From assembly GCA_017533165.1 (NCBI GenBank), contig JAFXIM010000190.1, positions 1 to 6,004 of the forward strand: a stretch of 6,004 bases of DNA. Reading direction: 5' to 3'. The position numbers were made by a program, and so were the translations under genes. Shown one piece after another: positions 5,977 to 6,004 of this stretch; position 1 is the first letter of the stretch; each line of letters begins with the position of its first letter. The notes under the pieces were generated by a model. It did not search any database, was not told where the DNA came from, and worked only from the letters and a program-made list of their open reading frames with translations. Origin of the DNA: Eggerthellaceae bacterium. GTDB taxonomy: Bacteria; Actinomycetota; Coriobacteriia; Coriobacteriales; Eggerthellaceae.

Positions 5977-6004
5977 ATGGCTGAGAAAGTACTCATGAAG
6001 GGCA
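5977..6004 (+). CDS. vorB: Start of 2-oxoacid (2-oxoisovalerate type):ferredoxin oxidoreductase alpha subunit, 3'-truncated
   Basis: Only nine codons are inside the window (MAEKVLMKG), running off the 3' edge. The KVLMKG start, directly after a VorD-like ferredoxin gene, is characteristic of the alpha subunit (VorB) of 2-oxoisovalerate ferredoxin oxidoreductase. That subunit belongs to a thiamine-diphosphate enzyme which reversibly converts 2-oxoacid + CoA + oxidised ferredoxin to acyl-CoA + CO2. The strong ribosome binding site and 2-nt spacing support a real start. With so few residues the substrate class rests on context and remains provisional. Confidence 0.65.

Overview
The window looks like a chromosomal stretch from an anaerobic, mid-GC Gram-positive bacterium, most plausibly an actinobacterium of the class Coriobacteriia (Collinsella/Olsenella/Slackia relatives). 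This is recognised from overall protein similarity and from the gene neighbourhood, not from a database search. All genes lie on the + strand. There are no rRNA or tRNA genes, mobile elements or CRISPR arrays.

Region 1 (1-2334) is a translation and ribosome module. It holds the 3' part of fmt (methionyl-tRNA formyltransferase; the first ten or so codons are cut off by the window edge), overlapping by 8 nt with an RsmB-type 16S rRNA cytosine-C5 methyltransferase. An intrinsic terminator at 2344-2369 closes this unit.

Region 2 (2335-6004) is a metabolic and redox module. It starts with a leader carrying a GC-rich hairpin and a strong Shine-Dalgarno, then an XRE-family regulator with a C-terminal cupin domain. 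A 113-nt intergenic region packed with inverted repeats follows. Next come an AMP-forming acyl-CoA synthetase (593 aa) and, overlapping it by 1 nt (TAATG), a MinD/ParA-like P-loop NTPase of unknown function (242 aa). After a 72-nt gap with another hairpin come a 68-aa 2x[4Fe-4S] ferredoxin and the first nine codons of what appears to be the alpha subunit of a 2-oxoacid (2-oxoisovalerate type):ferredoxin oxidoreductase.

A working model (inference) is that the module interconverts organic acids, their CoA thioesters and 2-oxoacids. The synthetase activates an acid to acyl-CoA. The ferredoxin-linked oxidoreductase converts acyl-CoA + CO2 to the 2-oxoacid, or the reverse. The XRE-cupin protein senses a metabolite and controls the set. 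The NTPase is the unexplained member; its position suggests a service role, for example in maturation or assembly of the iron-sulfur enzyme, but nothing in the sequence proves this.
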